A DNA stretch of 64,000 nucleotides from Atlantibacter hermannii (GTDB lineage Bacteria; Pseudomonadota; Gammaproteobacteria; Enterobacterales; Enterobacteriaceae), in contig LR134136.1 of the NCBI GenBank assembly GCA_900635495.1, forward strand, positions 4,092,001 through 4,156,000, written 5' to 3'. The notes under the pieces were generated by a model. That model was not told where the DNA came from, ran no database searches, and saw only the letters and a program-made list of their open reading frames with translations. Below, piece after piece: positions 20,112-29,366 of this stretch (the first letter of the stretch is position 1; every line of letters starts with the position of its first letter). A program made the position numbers and the translations under genes.

Positions 20112-20692
20112 GCTTAACCACCGCTTTTTCTGCGCCGGTACACGATGCACAACACAGCTTTCGTCGACTGCTCAAGGCCATGAGCGAGCCGGGAATGATT
20201 GTTTCTCTTCATCAGTTGCCCCACGGTTGGCCGCCATTCGGCCAGGCCACGACCAGCGTCCTGCTTACCCTGGCGGATCACGACTCGCCGGTGTGGCTGA
20301 ATGCGCGCATGAGCAACGATTTTGTCCGTCAGAATCTGCGTCTTCATACTCACGCGCCGATCACCGACGATCTTGCCAGCGCGCTGTTCGCCGTGGCCGA
20401 CGAGACGCTGACGTCCATGCAATTGAACTTACTGTCGCAGGGGAGCGCGGTGGTGCCGGAAACCAGCGCCACGCTGATTATGCAGGTCAGCAGCCTGAGC
20501 GGCGGGCGCATGCTGCGTCTGACGGGGGCGGGGATTCATGAAGAACGGATGGTTGCGCCGCAATTGCCGGAATGCGTGATCCATGAGCTGACCGAGCGCC
20601 CACATCCTTTTCCGCTGGGGATCGATTTGATCCTGACCTGCGGCGATCGCCTGCTGGCCATTCCACGCGCCACGCACGTAGAAGTGTACTGA
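20108..20692 (+). CDS. phnH: Orphan C-P lyase subunit PhnH
   Basis: A full-length PhnH of 194 aa: MSLTTAFSAPVHDAQHSFRRLLKAMSEPG at the start and LLAIPRATHVEVY at the end, both conserved. In intact operons PhnH joins PhnG, PhnI and PhnJ in the C-P lyase core that makes the ribosyl-phosphonate intermediate. Here phnI to phnP are absent, and yjdP follows directly, so phosphonate degradation by this route is not possible from this locus. The frame is intact, so loss of the operon may be recent, or PhnH may be retained for another reason. Confidence 0.92.
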   Translation: MSLTTAFSAPVHDAQHSFRRLLKAMSEPGMIVSLHQLPHGWPPFGQATTSVLLTLADHDSPVWLNARMSNDFVRQNLRLHTHAPITDDLASALFAVADETLTSMQLNLLSQGSAVVPETSATLIMQVSSLSGGRMLRLTGAGIHEERMVAPQLPECVIHELTERPHPFPLGIDLILTCGDRLLAIPRATHVEVY

Positions 20693-20723
20693 CGTCGCGG
20701 CTCGGCCAGCCGAAGGCATGGGG

Positions 20724-21050
20724 CTAACGATCGTATTCGTCCTCCAGCCGCCGCTCTTCGTCTTCCAGCTGCTGACGTTCGCGGTCCAGCTGGCGCTGAC
20801 GTTCGTCCAGTTGACGGTGTCGATCCTCAAGCTGCCTGCGCCTGTCATTATACTGGCGGCGCTGATCGTCAGAACGCTGCCATCCCCGATCGTCACGCCG
20901 GTCGTCGCGTCGGTCATCATTCTGCGAATACGCGTCATCAATAGCGCGGGTGATTGAGCTGACGGTATCGTCGATGACATCCGCCTGGGCGGGTTGAATC
21001 ACCAAAAACAGCGCGCTAAACGGCAGGTAGAACGGTAACAATTTCATCTG
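20724..21050 (-). CDS. yjdP: YjdP-like periplasmic coiled-coil protein
   Basis: I start at 21050 (MKLLPFYLPFSALFLVIQPAQA), which begins a clear signal peptide cleaved after AQA; the longer frame adds residues with no similarity. The mature part starts DVIDDTVSSITRAIDD and continues into a highly charged coiled coil rich in Arg, Gln, Asp and Glu (RRRQLEDRHRQLDERQRQL and onward), matching E. coli YjdP. No function is established. In E. coli it also lies at the distal end of the phn operon, which supports the deletion reading of this locus. Confidence 0.85.
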   Translation of the reverse strand, partial: QMKLLPFYLPFSALFLVIQPAQADVIDDTVSSITRAIDDAYSQNDDRRDDRRDDRGWQRSDDQRRQYNDRRRQLEDRHRQLDERQRQLDRERQQLEDEERRLEDEYDR

Positions 21051-21315
21051 ACAGCCCTCGAAAAGACAGACTGTTACTTTGCAAAGGCAGCAAACGCTAT
21101 AACAGGGGAGAATTCTCAAAACCCAGCCAGCGCATTATTAACTTCACGTCGATTTCACTTCCTTGCCGCAAGGTTGCCTGATAACTACGGCAGATTAAGG
21201 AAATCACCCATGTTTCTCGTTAAACTTGTTTTGCATCATGTCTGCTGGTATGCCCTTTTGGGGCCGCAGACAGGCGCATTATTTACCCGACTGCCTGGCA
21301 ATCAACGCGTCTATA

Positions 21316-23883
21316 TTAGCGTCGGGCCCGCCGCAACGCCTGCGCCAGTTGCACCTGAGTAAAGGGTTTGCGCAACAGTTCCACGTCCGGCGGCAAGGGC
21401 GAATCTGGCGCGGCGCGAAGATCCTGCCCGCTTATCAACAGCCGCGAAATATGGGGATGATTGAGAGCCGCGTAGCGTAATACTTCTGCGCCGCTGACGC
21501 CGCCAGGCAGCATCAGATCGCTAATCAACACCCCGATCTCCGCGACGCCATCCAGCAAATGAATGGCTTCCTCTACGGTCTGCGCTTCCAGCGTGATATA
21601 GCCCAGATGATGCAACTGCTCGCATAACGTCTGGCGAACATCGGTTTCATCCTCCAACAGCAACACCAGTTCATCCTGGGATATGGCATCCGGCAGATCG
21701 GCAGGCAGGGCCAGCTCGCTGGCCGCCTGCGGTGCGCGTGGCAACTGCAGCCGTACCGTGGTGCCTTCGCCCGGCGTGGAATCTATCTGCACACGTCCGC
21801 CAGACTGCCGCACAAAGCCATACACCATCGACAGCCCCAGCCCGCTGCCTTCGCCGGTCTGTTTGGTGGTGAAGAACGGCTCGAAGACATGGGCTTTCAC
21901 CTCTTCCGTCATGCCACACCCTTTATCAATCACTTCGAGGGTGACCATATCGTGCCGCCGCCCGTCGCCACGCGTTACCCGCTGGTTCCAGGTACGGATT
22001 TTAATGGCGCCGCTGCGCCCTTCCATGGCGTCGCGGGCATTCATCACCAGGTTGATGATGGCATTTTCCAGTTGGTTAACGTCAATCCATGCCGGCCAGG
22101 CGGGCTGCTGCGCTTCCAGCTCTAATGTCAGGGAAGCTGGCAACGAATGGCGCATCAGCTCCGCCAGGTTTTCCAGCAGCGCTTTAAGCTGTACCGCTCG
22201 CGGATTCAGGGATTGCTTACGCGAAAACGCCAGCAGGCGTTGGGTAAGCTGTGCGCCGCGTTCGGCGGCTTTTCGCGCACGGGCGATGCGTGTCGCATCC
22301 GGCGAATCCGGCGCGGTTAACTCCAGACTGCCGATGATCACCGCCAGCAGGTTATTGAAATCATGCGCTAATCCGCCGGTCAGTTGGCCGACGGCATTCA
22401 TTTTCTGACCGTGCACCAGCGCCTCTTCCAGCCCTTTTCGTTCCGTACGATCCAGCACCACGTTCACCATGCCGCGCCCTGGTACCGGGCTGAAACGCAG
22501 TTCGATGGTACGGTTATCCGCCAGCCGTAGCTCCTGAGGGTGCGGCAGCGGCAGGGCGAGGTTTTCCTGAATATGCGCAACCTGGGGGGCGATCTGGCGC
22601 AACAGCTGCAAATAGTGCTGGCCGCGCTGGACGCCTTCCGCGTCCAGGCCCAGCAGCAGCGGGTATTGTGGATTCCATACCACCAGTTCGCCGTGGCTGT
22701 CGAACAGCGCAAAGCCGTCGCGCATGGCGTGGAAGGTGGTTTCCAGTTGGGTGCTTTTCTCTTTTAACAGCCGCGACGTGTGCTCCAGCGAGGCGGTATT
22801 GCGGGCAAAAACGTTAAACGCCCTGGCGAGTTCGCCAAGCTCGTCACGTCGCTGCTGCGCCGGAACGGTAACGTCCCGTTCGCCGCGCGCCAGACGCGCC
22901 ATCGCCGTAGAGATCGCCGTCAGGTTTGAGCCGAGGTTACGGTAGATATACCATCCGGCGAATCCGGTGATGATCAACGCCAGCGCGGCAAAAACCGCAA
23001 TAAACAGGATCATCGAGCGCAGCTCTTTATGGCTGGCGGCGGTACGCAACGCCGACTCCTGCGCTACGCGCTTAACGTACTGGTTTATATCGGTATTCAG
23101 AAACGCGACCAGCGCCTTGATGTGGTACATCGACCAGCTAATCGCCAGATCGCTCTCATCAAGCGAGGCGGAGAGCGGATCAAGTCGATGAAGTTCCTGA
23201 ATAAAATCCTGATAAATGATATCCATTGCCGGATCGCGCATCCGGGCGGGAAGTTGCGCCATCACCGCATCGATTTGCTCAACCGTGGGACGCGGCGACG
23301 GTGTTTGAATAGCCGCAACAATCAGACGATCCATTTCATTAAGCAGCGCGGGCGCGGGTACGCTGTCCCCGGTTCGCTGATTAAGCGCCTGAATATGATG
23401 TAAATAGCTTTGGTTTTGATACAGGGCGCTTAATAACGCATTGCGCTCAAGATGGCGACGATGACCGCGTTCCAGCATCTGGTTCACGCTGTGCTGTAAC
23501 TGGTTGCTACGTGAGATGATATTGCCCACCAGTTCCGGTTCCAGCGCGGCCAGCGGCGCTTTCGCCAGCAGCCGCAGCGAGCGCTGCAACGCGAACTGGG
23601 TTTGCTTAAGCCTGTCCGCTTCGCTTTGATATTCCAGCGCGCCCACGACCTGACTTAACCGCACCGCCGCCGTGGCGACGTTGGCCGTATCGCGCGCCAG
23701 CGCCATACTGCCGGTCATATCGCTTAGCGTCTGTTTCTGCACCTGTTCCTGCAACACGCTGGCATGGCGAAAGCCGACAATCGCCACCACGCTCACCATC
23801 AGCGTGACCGCCACCACCAGCAGATTAAAGAACAACAATCGCCCGCGTGCGCTGGTCAGAAATCGGCTGGCTGGTTGCGTCAT
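21316..23883 (-). CDS. Hybrid sensor histidine kinase with receiver domain
   Basis: About 855 aa from MTQPASRFLTSARGRLLF, chosen because GGAG lies eight bases ahead of this ATG. Order of parts: membrane segment (about 16-40), a roughly 250-residue helical periplasmic sensor, second membrane segment (ILFIAVFAALALIITGFAGWYIY), HAMP (about 320-375), PAS (FHAMRDGFALFDSHGELVVWNP), histidine kinase with H-box GGLAHDFNNLLAVIIGSLE, N box NLVMNARDAMEG and G2 box GEGSGLGLSMVYGF, then a C-terminal receiver with phospho-acceptor ISDLMLPGG and LRKPF. No HPt domain is visible. A cognate regulator may be the OmpR-type gene at 31.4-32.2 kb, on the far side of the sugar operon. The signal is unknown. Confidence 0.88.
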   Translation of the reverse strand: MTQPASRFLTSARGRLLFFNLLVVAVTLMVSVVAIVGFRHASVLQEQVQKQTLSDMTGSMALARDTANVATAAVRLSQVVGALEYQSEADRLKQTQFALQRSLRLLAKAPLAALEPELVGNIISRSNQLQHSVNQMLERGHRRHLERNALLSALYQNQSYLHHIQALNQRTGDSVPAPALLNEMDRLIVAAIQTPSPRPTVEQIDAVMAQLPARMRDPAMDIIYQDFIQELHRLDPLSASLDESDLAISWSMYHIKALVAFLNTDINQYVKRVAQESALRTAASHKELRSMILFIAVFAALALIITGFAGWYIYRNLGSNLTAISTAMARLARGERDVTVPAQQRRDELGELARAFNVFARNTASLEHTSRLLKEKSTQLETTFHAMRDGFALFDSHGELVVWNPQYPLLLGLDAEGVQRGQHYLQLLRQIAPQVAHIQENLALPLPHPQELRLADNRTIELRFSPVPGRGMVNVVLDRTERKGLEEALVHGQKMNAVGQLTGGLAHDFNNLLAVIIGSLELTAPDSPDATRIARARKAAERGAQLTQRLLAFSRKQSLNPRAVQLKALLENLAELMRHSLPASLTLELEAQQPAWPAWIDVNQLENAIINLVMNARDAMEGRSGAIKIRTWNQRVTRGDGRRHDMVTLEVIDKGCGMTEEVKAHVFEPFFTTKQTGEGSGLGLSMVYGFVRQSGGRVQIDSTPGEGTTVRLQLPRAPQAASELALPADLPDAISQDELVLLLEDETDVRQTLCEQLHHLGYITLEAQTVEEAIHLLDGVAEIGVLISDLMLPGGVSGAEVLRYAALNHPHISRLLISGQDLRAAPDSPLPPDVELLRKPFTQVQLAQALRRARR

Positions 23884-24008
23884 AACCCACTCCACAGGCG
23901 AAAACAAAACAGTAACGCCTCGCGTTGTTTACCGGCACGGTTGTGTTGCTGGAATGTGATCAATATTCACTATTCAACACGTTACCCAAAATAATTCATG
24001 TCTCAGAA

Positions 24009-24110
24009 AGGCGGCAGGAAAGTGAATCCCCAGGCGCTTACACACGTAAATGACTGGGGTGAGCGAACGTAGCCAACGCATCTGCACGCGAAGTATGAAG
24101 GGTATATGAC
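24009..24110. repeat. Dispersed intergenic palindromic repeat, copy 1
   Basis: A hairpin core of 32 bases (24028-24059, arms CCCCAG and CTGGGG with inner TTAC/GTAA pairing) is followed by GTGAGCG, GCCAACGCA and GAAGTATGAAGGGTATA. The same arrangement occurs at 62267-62363. The element resembles the short intergenic repeats scattered in enterobacterial genomes. It lies in the divergent spacer between the sensor kinase and the sugar operon. Confidence 0.75.
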
Positions 24111-24189
24111 AAATATGAATGGCTTCTGACATTTTGTATTTATCTGGCTGTGGTCAAGTTATTGCATCTGACCCTGAATGGAGTGCGCC

Positions 24190-25713
24190 ATGAACGCAAC
24201 GCCTGTGCTGGAGATGCGCGATATCGCCAAAGCGTTTGGTAAGTTTTATGCGCTTAAAGGCGTCAGCCTGACGGTATATCCCGGCGAAATCCACGCCCTG
24301 ATGGGTGAAAACGGCGCCGGGAAAAGTACCCTGATGAAAATTCTCGCGGGCGCGTATACCGCCACCAGCGGCGAGATCCTGATTGACGGGCATCCTTACA
24401 GCATTAAAGGCCCTAAAGACGCATTACAGGCGGGCATCACCCTGATTTATCAGGAAATGCAGCTTGCCCCTAATTTAACCGTCGCGGAAAACATCTTCCT
24501 TGGCAGCGAGATTTCCCGCGCCGGGCTGGTGAACCGCAAAGAGATGGCGGCGCAGGCTCAGAAAGTGATTGACCGTCTGGGGGCGCAGTTTCGCGCCACC
24601 GATCTCGTGATGCGCTTAACCATCGCCGAGCAGCAGCAGGTGGAAATTGCCCGTGCGCTGCATCGCAACAGCCGCATTCTGGTGATGGATGAACCCACCG
24701 CCGCCCTCTCCTCCCGTGAAACCCATCGCCTGTTCGAACTGATTATGCGACTGCGCAACGAAGGTATGGCGATTATCTATATCAGCCACCGCATGGCGGA
24801 AGTGTATGAGCTTTCCGACCGGGTTAGCGTGCTGCGTGACGGCCAGTATGTCGGCAGCCTTGAGCGCGACCATCTGAACGCCCATGAACTGGTGCGCATG
24901 ATGGTAGGCCGTCCGCTGAGCGATCTGTTTAATAAAGAGCGTGACATTCCTCGCGGCGACGTCCGGCTGGCCGCGCACCACCTCACAGACGGCGTAAAAG
25001 TTCAGCCGGTGAGCCTGAAGGTGCACGCGGGTGAAGTGGTGGCGCTGGCAGGCCTGGTGGGCGCGGGCCGTTCCGAACTGGCGCAGTTGATTTTTGGCGT
25101 ACGCAAAGCCACAGGCGGCAGCATCGAAGTCGACGGCAACCCCGTTGCGATACATTCCCCGCGTGACGCGATCGCTCTCGGTATCGGCTTTTTAACTGAG
25201 AACCGCAAAGAACAGGGGCTGTTCCTGGAAATGGCGGCGCATGAAAACATCACCATGGCGACCCTTGAACGCGATGCCAGTTACGGGCTGCTGAACCGTA
25301 AAAAAGCCCAGACGATATCCGATGACGCCATCTCAACGCTCAATATTCGCGTGCCGCATGCGCAGGTACGGGCTGGCGGATTATCCGGCGGCAACCAGCA
25401 AAAACTGTTGATTTCCCGCTGGGTAGCCATCGGCCCGCGTATTCTCATCCTTGATGAACCGACGCGCGGCGTGGACGTCGGCGCGAAAAGCGAGATTTAT
25501 CGCATCATGAACCAGATGGCGCGCCAGGGCGTCGCGATCCTGATGATTTCCAGTGAATTGCCGGAAGTGGTCGGCATGAGCGACCGGGTTTATGTCATGC
25601 GCGAAGGCAGTATCGCTGGCGAGCTGAACGGCCAGGACATCACCCAGGAAAATATCATGACGCTGGCGACAGGCGTTGACAGTTCACAGCACAAGGCGGT
25701 GCGCAATGATTAA
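24190..25713 (+). CDS. Sugar ABC transporter ATPase (RbsA/AlsA type)
   Basis: A 507-aa double-ATPase of the carbohydrate-uptake type. I start at 24190 (MNATPVLEMRDIAKAFGKFY) after a GGAG site. First module: Walker A GENGAGKST, signature in degenerate form (LTIAEQQQVEIARAL), Walker B ILVMDEPTA. Second module: GLVGAGRSEL (degenerate Walker A, as usual), LSGGNQQKLLISRW and ILILDEPTRGVDVGAKSE. It powers uptake by the permease and binding protein encoded next. It is the first gene of a six-gene operon; the sugar is not known. Confidence 0.93.
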   Translation: MNATPVLEMRDIAKAFGKFYALKGVSLTVYPGEIHALMGENGAGKSTLMKILAGAYTATSGEILIDGHPYSIKGPKDALQAGITLIYQEMQLAPNLTVAENIFLGSEISRAGLVNRKEMAAQAQKVIDRLGAQFRATDLVMRLTIAEQQQVEIARALHRNSRILVMDEPTAALSSRETHRLFELIMRLRNEGMAIIYISHRMAEVYELSDRVSVLRDGQYVGSLERDHLNAHELVRMMVGRPLSDLFNKERDIPRGDVRLAAHHLTDGVKVQPVSLKVHAGEVVALAGLVGAGRSELAQLIFGVRKATGGSIEVDGNPVAIHSPRDAIALGIGFLTENRKEQGLFLEMAAHENITMATLERDASYGLLNRKKAQTISDDAISTLNIRVPHAQVRAGGLSGGNQQKLLISRWVAIGPRILILDEPTRGVDVGAKSEIYRIMNQMARQGVAILMISSELPEVVGMSDRVYVMREGSIAGELNGQDITQENIMTLATGVDSSQHKAVRND

Positions 25714-26728
25714 CTCATCAAAAAAGGGCTCTTCAATGACGACGCCATCCACTTCCCCCGCCCCTAAATCCGCCTCTGTGAAAAAGATGCTGATGGGCGA
25801 CATTATGCAAACGGTAGGGATTTTACCGATTCTGATCCTGATCGTGGCGGTATTCGGCTTTATCACGCCTAACTTCTTTACCGAAAGCAATCTGTTGAAC
25901 ATTACCCGGCAGGCGTCGATCAATATCGTGCTGGCGGCGGGGATGACCTTCATCATTCTGACCGGCGGGATTGACCTCTCCGTGGGCTCGATTCTCGGCA
26001 CCACGGCAGTGGCGGCCATGGTGGTGTCACTCTCTCCGGAACTGTCGATGCTGTCGATGCCAGCGGCGCTGATGTTAGGCCTGGTGCTCGGTTTGTTTAA
26101 CGGCGCGCTGGTGGCGTTTGCCGGGCTACCCCCGTTTATCGTCACGCTGGGAACCTATACGGCGTTGCGCGGCGCGGCGTATTTGCTGGCGGACGGCACC
26201 ACGGTAATCAATTCGAATATCAATTTTGAATGGATAGGTAACGCCTACCTTGGGCCTGTTCCATGGCTGGTCGTGATAGCGCTCATGGTCGTGGCAATCT
26301 GCTGGTTCATTCTGCGCCGTACGACGCTTGGTGTTCATATCTATGCCGTGGGCGGCAATATGCAGGCGGCGCGGCTCACCGGCATTAAAGTCTGGCTGGT
26401 TCTGCTGTTTGTTTACGGAATGAGCGGGCTCCTTTCCGGGCTCGGCGGGCTCATGAGCGCATCGCGGCTTTACAGCGCCAACGGTAACCTGGGGATGGGC
26501 TACGAGCTGGATGCGATTGCGGCGGTTATTCTCGGCGGCACCAGTTTTGTTGGGGGCATCGGCACCATCACCGGCACCCTGGTGGGGGCGTTAATTATCG
26601 CTACCCTCAACAACGGCATGACCCTGATGGGCGTTTCTTACTTCTGGCAACTGGTGATCAAAGGGGCGGTGATCATCATTGCAGTGCTGATAGACAAGTA
26701 CCGTACCCGTCACCATCAAAGTGCATAA
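25706..26728 (+). CDS. Sugar ABC transporter permease (RbsC type)
   Basis: An inner-membrane permease of about 340 aa with 8-10 hydrophobic segments. The family signature ILTGGIDLSVGSILG and the later AAVILGGTSFVGGIGTITGTLVGA are clear. The ATG at 25706 overlaps the end of the ATPase gene; a second ATG at 25736 (MTTPSTSPAP) with an AAGGG site seven bases ahead is equally plausible. Coupling with the ATPase gene supports one transporter. Confidence 0.92.
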   Translation: MINSSKKGSSMTTPSTSPAPKSASVKKMLMGDIMQTVGILPILILIVAVFGFITPNFFTESNLLNITRQASINIVLAAGMTFIILTGGIDLSVGSILGTTAVAAMVVSLSPELSMLSMPAALMLGLVLGLFNGALVAFAGLPPFIVTLGTYTALRGAAYLLADGTTVINSNINFEWIGNAYLGPVPWLVVIALMVVAICWFILRRTTLGVHIYAVGGNMQAARLTGIKVWLVLLFVYGMSGLLSGLGGLMSASRLYSANGNLGMGYELDAIAAVILGGTSFVGGIGTITGTLVGALIIATLNNGMTLMGVSYFWQLVIKGAVIIIAVLIDKYRTRHHQSA

Positions 26729-26764
26729 CAACAATACCCTACTCCCTATATGAGGAAGAGAAAT

Positions 26765-27706
26765 ATGCGTTTGAAACCCCTTGTCACCGCGCTTTGCGTG
26801 GGTGCAATGTTGGCCGCAGGCGGTGTCGCCCAGGCCAAAGAGTTAAAATCCATCGGCGTTACCGTGGGCGATCTTGCTAACCCATTCTTCGTCCAGATAA
26901 CCAAAGGGGCGGAACTGGAAGCGCGCAAGCTGGCGGGCGACAACGTGAAAGTCACCCTGGTGTCCAGCGGCTACGATCTCGGTCAGCAGGTATCGCAGAT
27001 CGATAACTTTATCGCGGCTAAGGTAGACATGATCATCCTCAACGCGGCGGACTCCAAAGGCATTGGCCCGGCAGTGAAGCGCGCCAAAGACGCGGGCATT
27101 GTGGTGGTAGCTGTTGACGTTGCGGCCGACGGAGCCGACGCGACCATCACCTCGAACAACACGCAGGCCGGGGAGATCGCCTGTAAGTACATCACCGACC
27201 GCCTGAAAGGCAAAGGCAATGTCGTGATCATTAACGGGCCGCCGGTATCCGCCGTTCAGAACCGTGTGGAAGGCTGCCAGACCGAATTTAAACGCCATCC
27301 GGATATTAAAGTGCTTTCCTGGAACCAGAACGCCAAAGGCAGCCGTGAAGGCGGGCTGGAAATCATGACGTCATTGCTGGCGGCAAATCCGAAGATCGAC
27401 GGGGTATTCGCGATCAACGATCCAACGGCGATCGGTGCCGATCTGGCGGCAAAACAGGCACAACGTAACGAATTCTTTATCGTCGGTGTGGATGGATCGC
27501 CAGATGCGGAAGAAGCCCTGAAACGCGATAACTCGCTCTTCGTGGCGACGCCCGCGCAGGATCCGCAGGTAATGGCGGCCAAAGCGGTTGAAATCGGCTA
27601 TGACATTCTCCAGGGCAAACCCGCGCCGAAAGAGCCGGTGCTGATCCCGGTGACCCTGATCGATAAGAATAATATCGGCACCTATAAAGGCTGGACGGTG
27701 AAATAA
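26765..27706 (+). CDS. Periplasmic sugar-binding protein (RbsB/AlsB type)
   Basis: I start at 26765 (MRLKPLVTALCVGAMLAAGG) because a strong GAGGAAGAG site stands just ahead; the upstream ATG at 26750 lacks one. A Sec signal peptide ends at AQA. The mature protein has the type I periplasmic-binding fold: IGVTVGDLANPFFVQITKGAE, NFIAAKVDMIILNAADSKGI and VFAINDPTAIGADLAAK. The product, about 313 aa, feeds the permease encoded upstream. Ligand specificity cannot be read from sequence, though the operon's enzymes suggest a ketose or pentose. Confidence 0.93.
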   Translation: MRLKPLVTALCVGAMLAAGGVAQAKELKSIGVTVGDLANPFFVQITKGAELEARKLAGDNVKVTLVSSGYDLGQQVSQIDNFIAAKVDMIILNAADSKGIGPAVKRAKDAGIVVVAVDVAADGADATITSNNTQAGEIACKYITDRLKGKGNVVIINGPPVSAVQNRVEGCQTEFKRHPDIKVLSWNQNAKGSREGGLEIMTSLLAANPKIDGVFAINDPTAIGADLAAKQAQRNEFFIVGVDGSPDAEEALKRDNSLFVATPAQDPQVMAAKAVEIGYDILQGKPAPKEPVLIPVTLIDKNNIGTYKGWTVK

Positions 27707-27783
27707 CCTTCAGGCGAGGGTGAGGGGCTGCTCCGCCCCTCATGCCTCTTCAGGCAGAGAACAAACTCTACCAGGGAGATGCA

Positions 27784-28467
27784 ATGAAACGCTCTGAAAT
27801 TAATGAAATCCTCGGCCACACGCGCCAGTTTTTTTCCCGTCATGATGTTCATCTGCCGCCGTTTGCCAGCTTCGCGCCCGTGAAATGGCGTGAACTCGAT
27901 GAAGCCAGCTGGGCTGAGGTTTTTGAACTGAAACTCGGCTGGGACGTTACCGCGTTCGGCGGCAACCATTTTTACGCCCAGGGCCTGACGCTGTTTACGC
28001 TGCGCAACGGCTCGGTAGATGGCGTAACGTGGCCGAAAAGCTATGCTGAAAAAATCATGCACGTCCGGGATGGGCAGGTCACGCCCATGCATTTTCACTG
28101 GCGCAAACGTGAAGACATCATCAACCGGGGCGGCGGAAATTTAATTATCGAAATCTGGAATGCCGATCAGTACGAACAACCGGAACAAAGCGATGTCACG
28201 GTCGTCATCGATGGTTGCCGACAAACTCACAGCGCTGGTAGCCAATTGCGCCTCGCACCAGGGGAAAGCATCTGCCTGACACCCGGTATGTACCACAGCT
28301 TTTGGGCTGAAGCCGGGTTTGGCGATGTGCTGGCGGGTGAGGTTTCCACGGTTAACGACGACGACCGTGACAATCGCTTTTTAAAACCGCTTGAGCGGTT
28401 TAACTCCATCGACGAAGACGAACCCGCTCAGGTCGTTCTGTGTAATGAATACCATCTGTTTCGCTAA
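27784..28467 (+). CDS. D-lyxose isomerase family cupin
   Basis: A 227-aa protein starting MKRSEINEILGHTRQFFSRH after a GGGAG site. It matches the D-lyxose ketol-isomerase family (DUF1498): metal-binding cupin motifs HFHWRKREDIINRGGG and LTPGMYHSFWAE are present. Characterised members interconvert D-lyxose and D-xylulose, and D-mannose and D-fructose. In this operon it would make the ketose that the PfkB kinase and aldolase then process. The physiological sugar is inferred only. Confidence 0.85.
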   Translation: MKRSEINEILGHTRQFFSRHDVHLPPFASFAPVKWRELDEASWAEVFELKLGWDVTAFGGNHFYAQGLTLFTLRNGSVDGVTWPKSYAEKIMHVRDGQVTPMHFHWRKREDIINRGGGNLIIEIWNADQYEQPEQSDVTVVIDGCRQTHSAGSQLRLAPGESICLTPGMYHSFWAEAGFGDVLAGEVSTVNDDDRDNRFLKPLERFNSIDEDEPAQVVLCNEYHLFR

Positions 28468-28482
28468 TTCCCGGAGGCCAAC

Positions 28483-29343
28483 ATGGCGTTGATTTCTCTT
28501 GCCGACGGACTGGCGCATGCCCGTCAACATGGCTATGCGCTCGGCGCATTTAACGTGCTGGATAGCCATTTTCTACGCGCCCTGTTCGCTGCGGCAAAAC
28601 AGGAACGTTCACCCTTTATCATCAATATTGCAGAAGTGCATTTCAAATACGTATCGCTGGATTCACTGGTCGAAGCGGTGAAGTTCGAGGCGGCGCGCCA
28701 TGACATTCCGGTGGTGCTCAACCTCGATCACGGATTGCATTTTGAATCGGTGGTCAGGGCGCTGCGTCTTGGCTTTAGTTCAGTGATGTTTGATGGCTCA
28801 ACCCTGAGCTATGAGGAAAACATCCGCCAGACCAAAGAAGTGGTGAAAATGTGCCACGCGGTCGGGGTCTCCGTGGAAGCGGAGCTGGGCGCAGTGGGCG
28901 GCGATGAGGGCGGCGCACTGTACGGCGAGGCGGACAGCGCGAAATTCACCGATCCTGCCATTGCCCGCGAATTTGTCGACAGCACCGGGATCGACGCGCT
29001 GGCCGTCGCTATCGGCAATGCCCACGGCAAATATAAAGGCGAGCCGAAACTGGATTTTGAGCGTCTGAGCGCGATCAGCCAACAAACCGGTATCCCACTG
29101 GTCTTGCATGGCGGCTCGGGGATCAGCGACGCCGACTTCCGGCGTGCGATTTCTCTCGGTATTCACAAAATCAACTTTTATACCGGGATGTCTCAGGCGG
29201 CGCTGGGCGCAGTGGAGCAGCGTATGGCAGAGCGCAAACCGATGTACGACGAGTTCGCCGAGTTGCTGCTGGGCATTGAAGAAGCCATTACCGATGTGGT
29301 GGCGGAACAGATGCGCACTTTCGGCAGCGCGGGGCAGGTATAA
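28483..29343 (+). CDS. Class II ketose-bisphosphate aldolase (GatY/KbaY type)
   Basis: A 286-aa class II aldolase with the expected zinc and catalytic segments: VVLNLDHGLHFE, SSVMFDGSTLSYEENI, VEAELGAVGGDEGG, LVLHGGSGISDADF and HKINFYTG. Length equals GatY and KbaY (284-286 aa). It cleaves a ketose phosphate to dihydroxyacetone phosphate plus an aldehyde. It follows the isomerase gene by 15 bases and precedes the PfkB kinase, giving an isomerase-kinase-aldolase route. The actual substrate (tagatose, fructose, or a xylulose phosphate) is not decided by sequence. Confidence 0.9.
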   Translation: MALISLADGLAHARQHGYALGAFNVLDSHFLRALFAAAKQERSPFIINIAEVHFKYVSLDSLVEAVKFEAARHDIPVVLNLDHGLHFESVVRALRLGFSSVMFDGSTLSYEENIRQTKEVVKMCHAVGVSVEAELGAVGGDEGGALYGEADSAKFTDPAIAREFVDSTGIDALAVAIGNAHGKYKGEPKLDFERLSAISQQTGIPLVLHGGSGISDADFRRAISLGIHKINFYTGMSQAALGAVEQRMAERKPMYDEFAELLLGIEEAITDVVAEQMRTFGSAGQV

Positions 29344-29366
29344 AGAAAGAGTAATAAGGAAGCATA

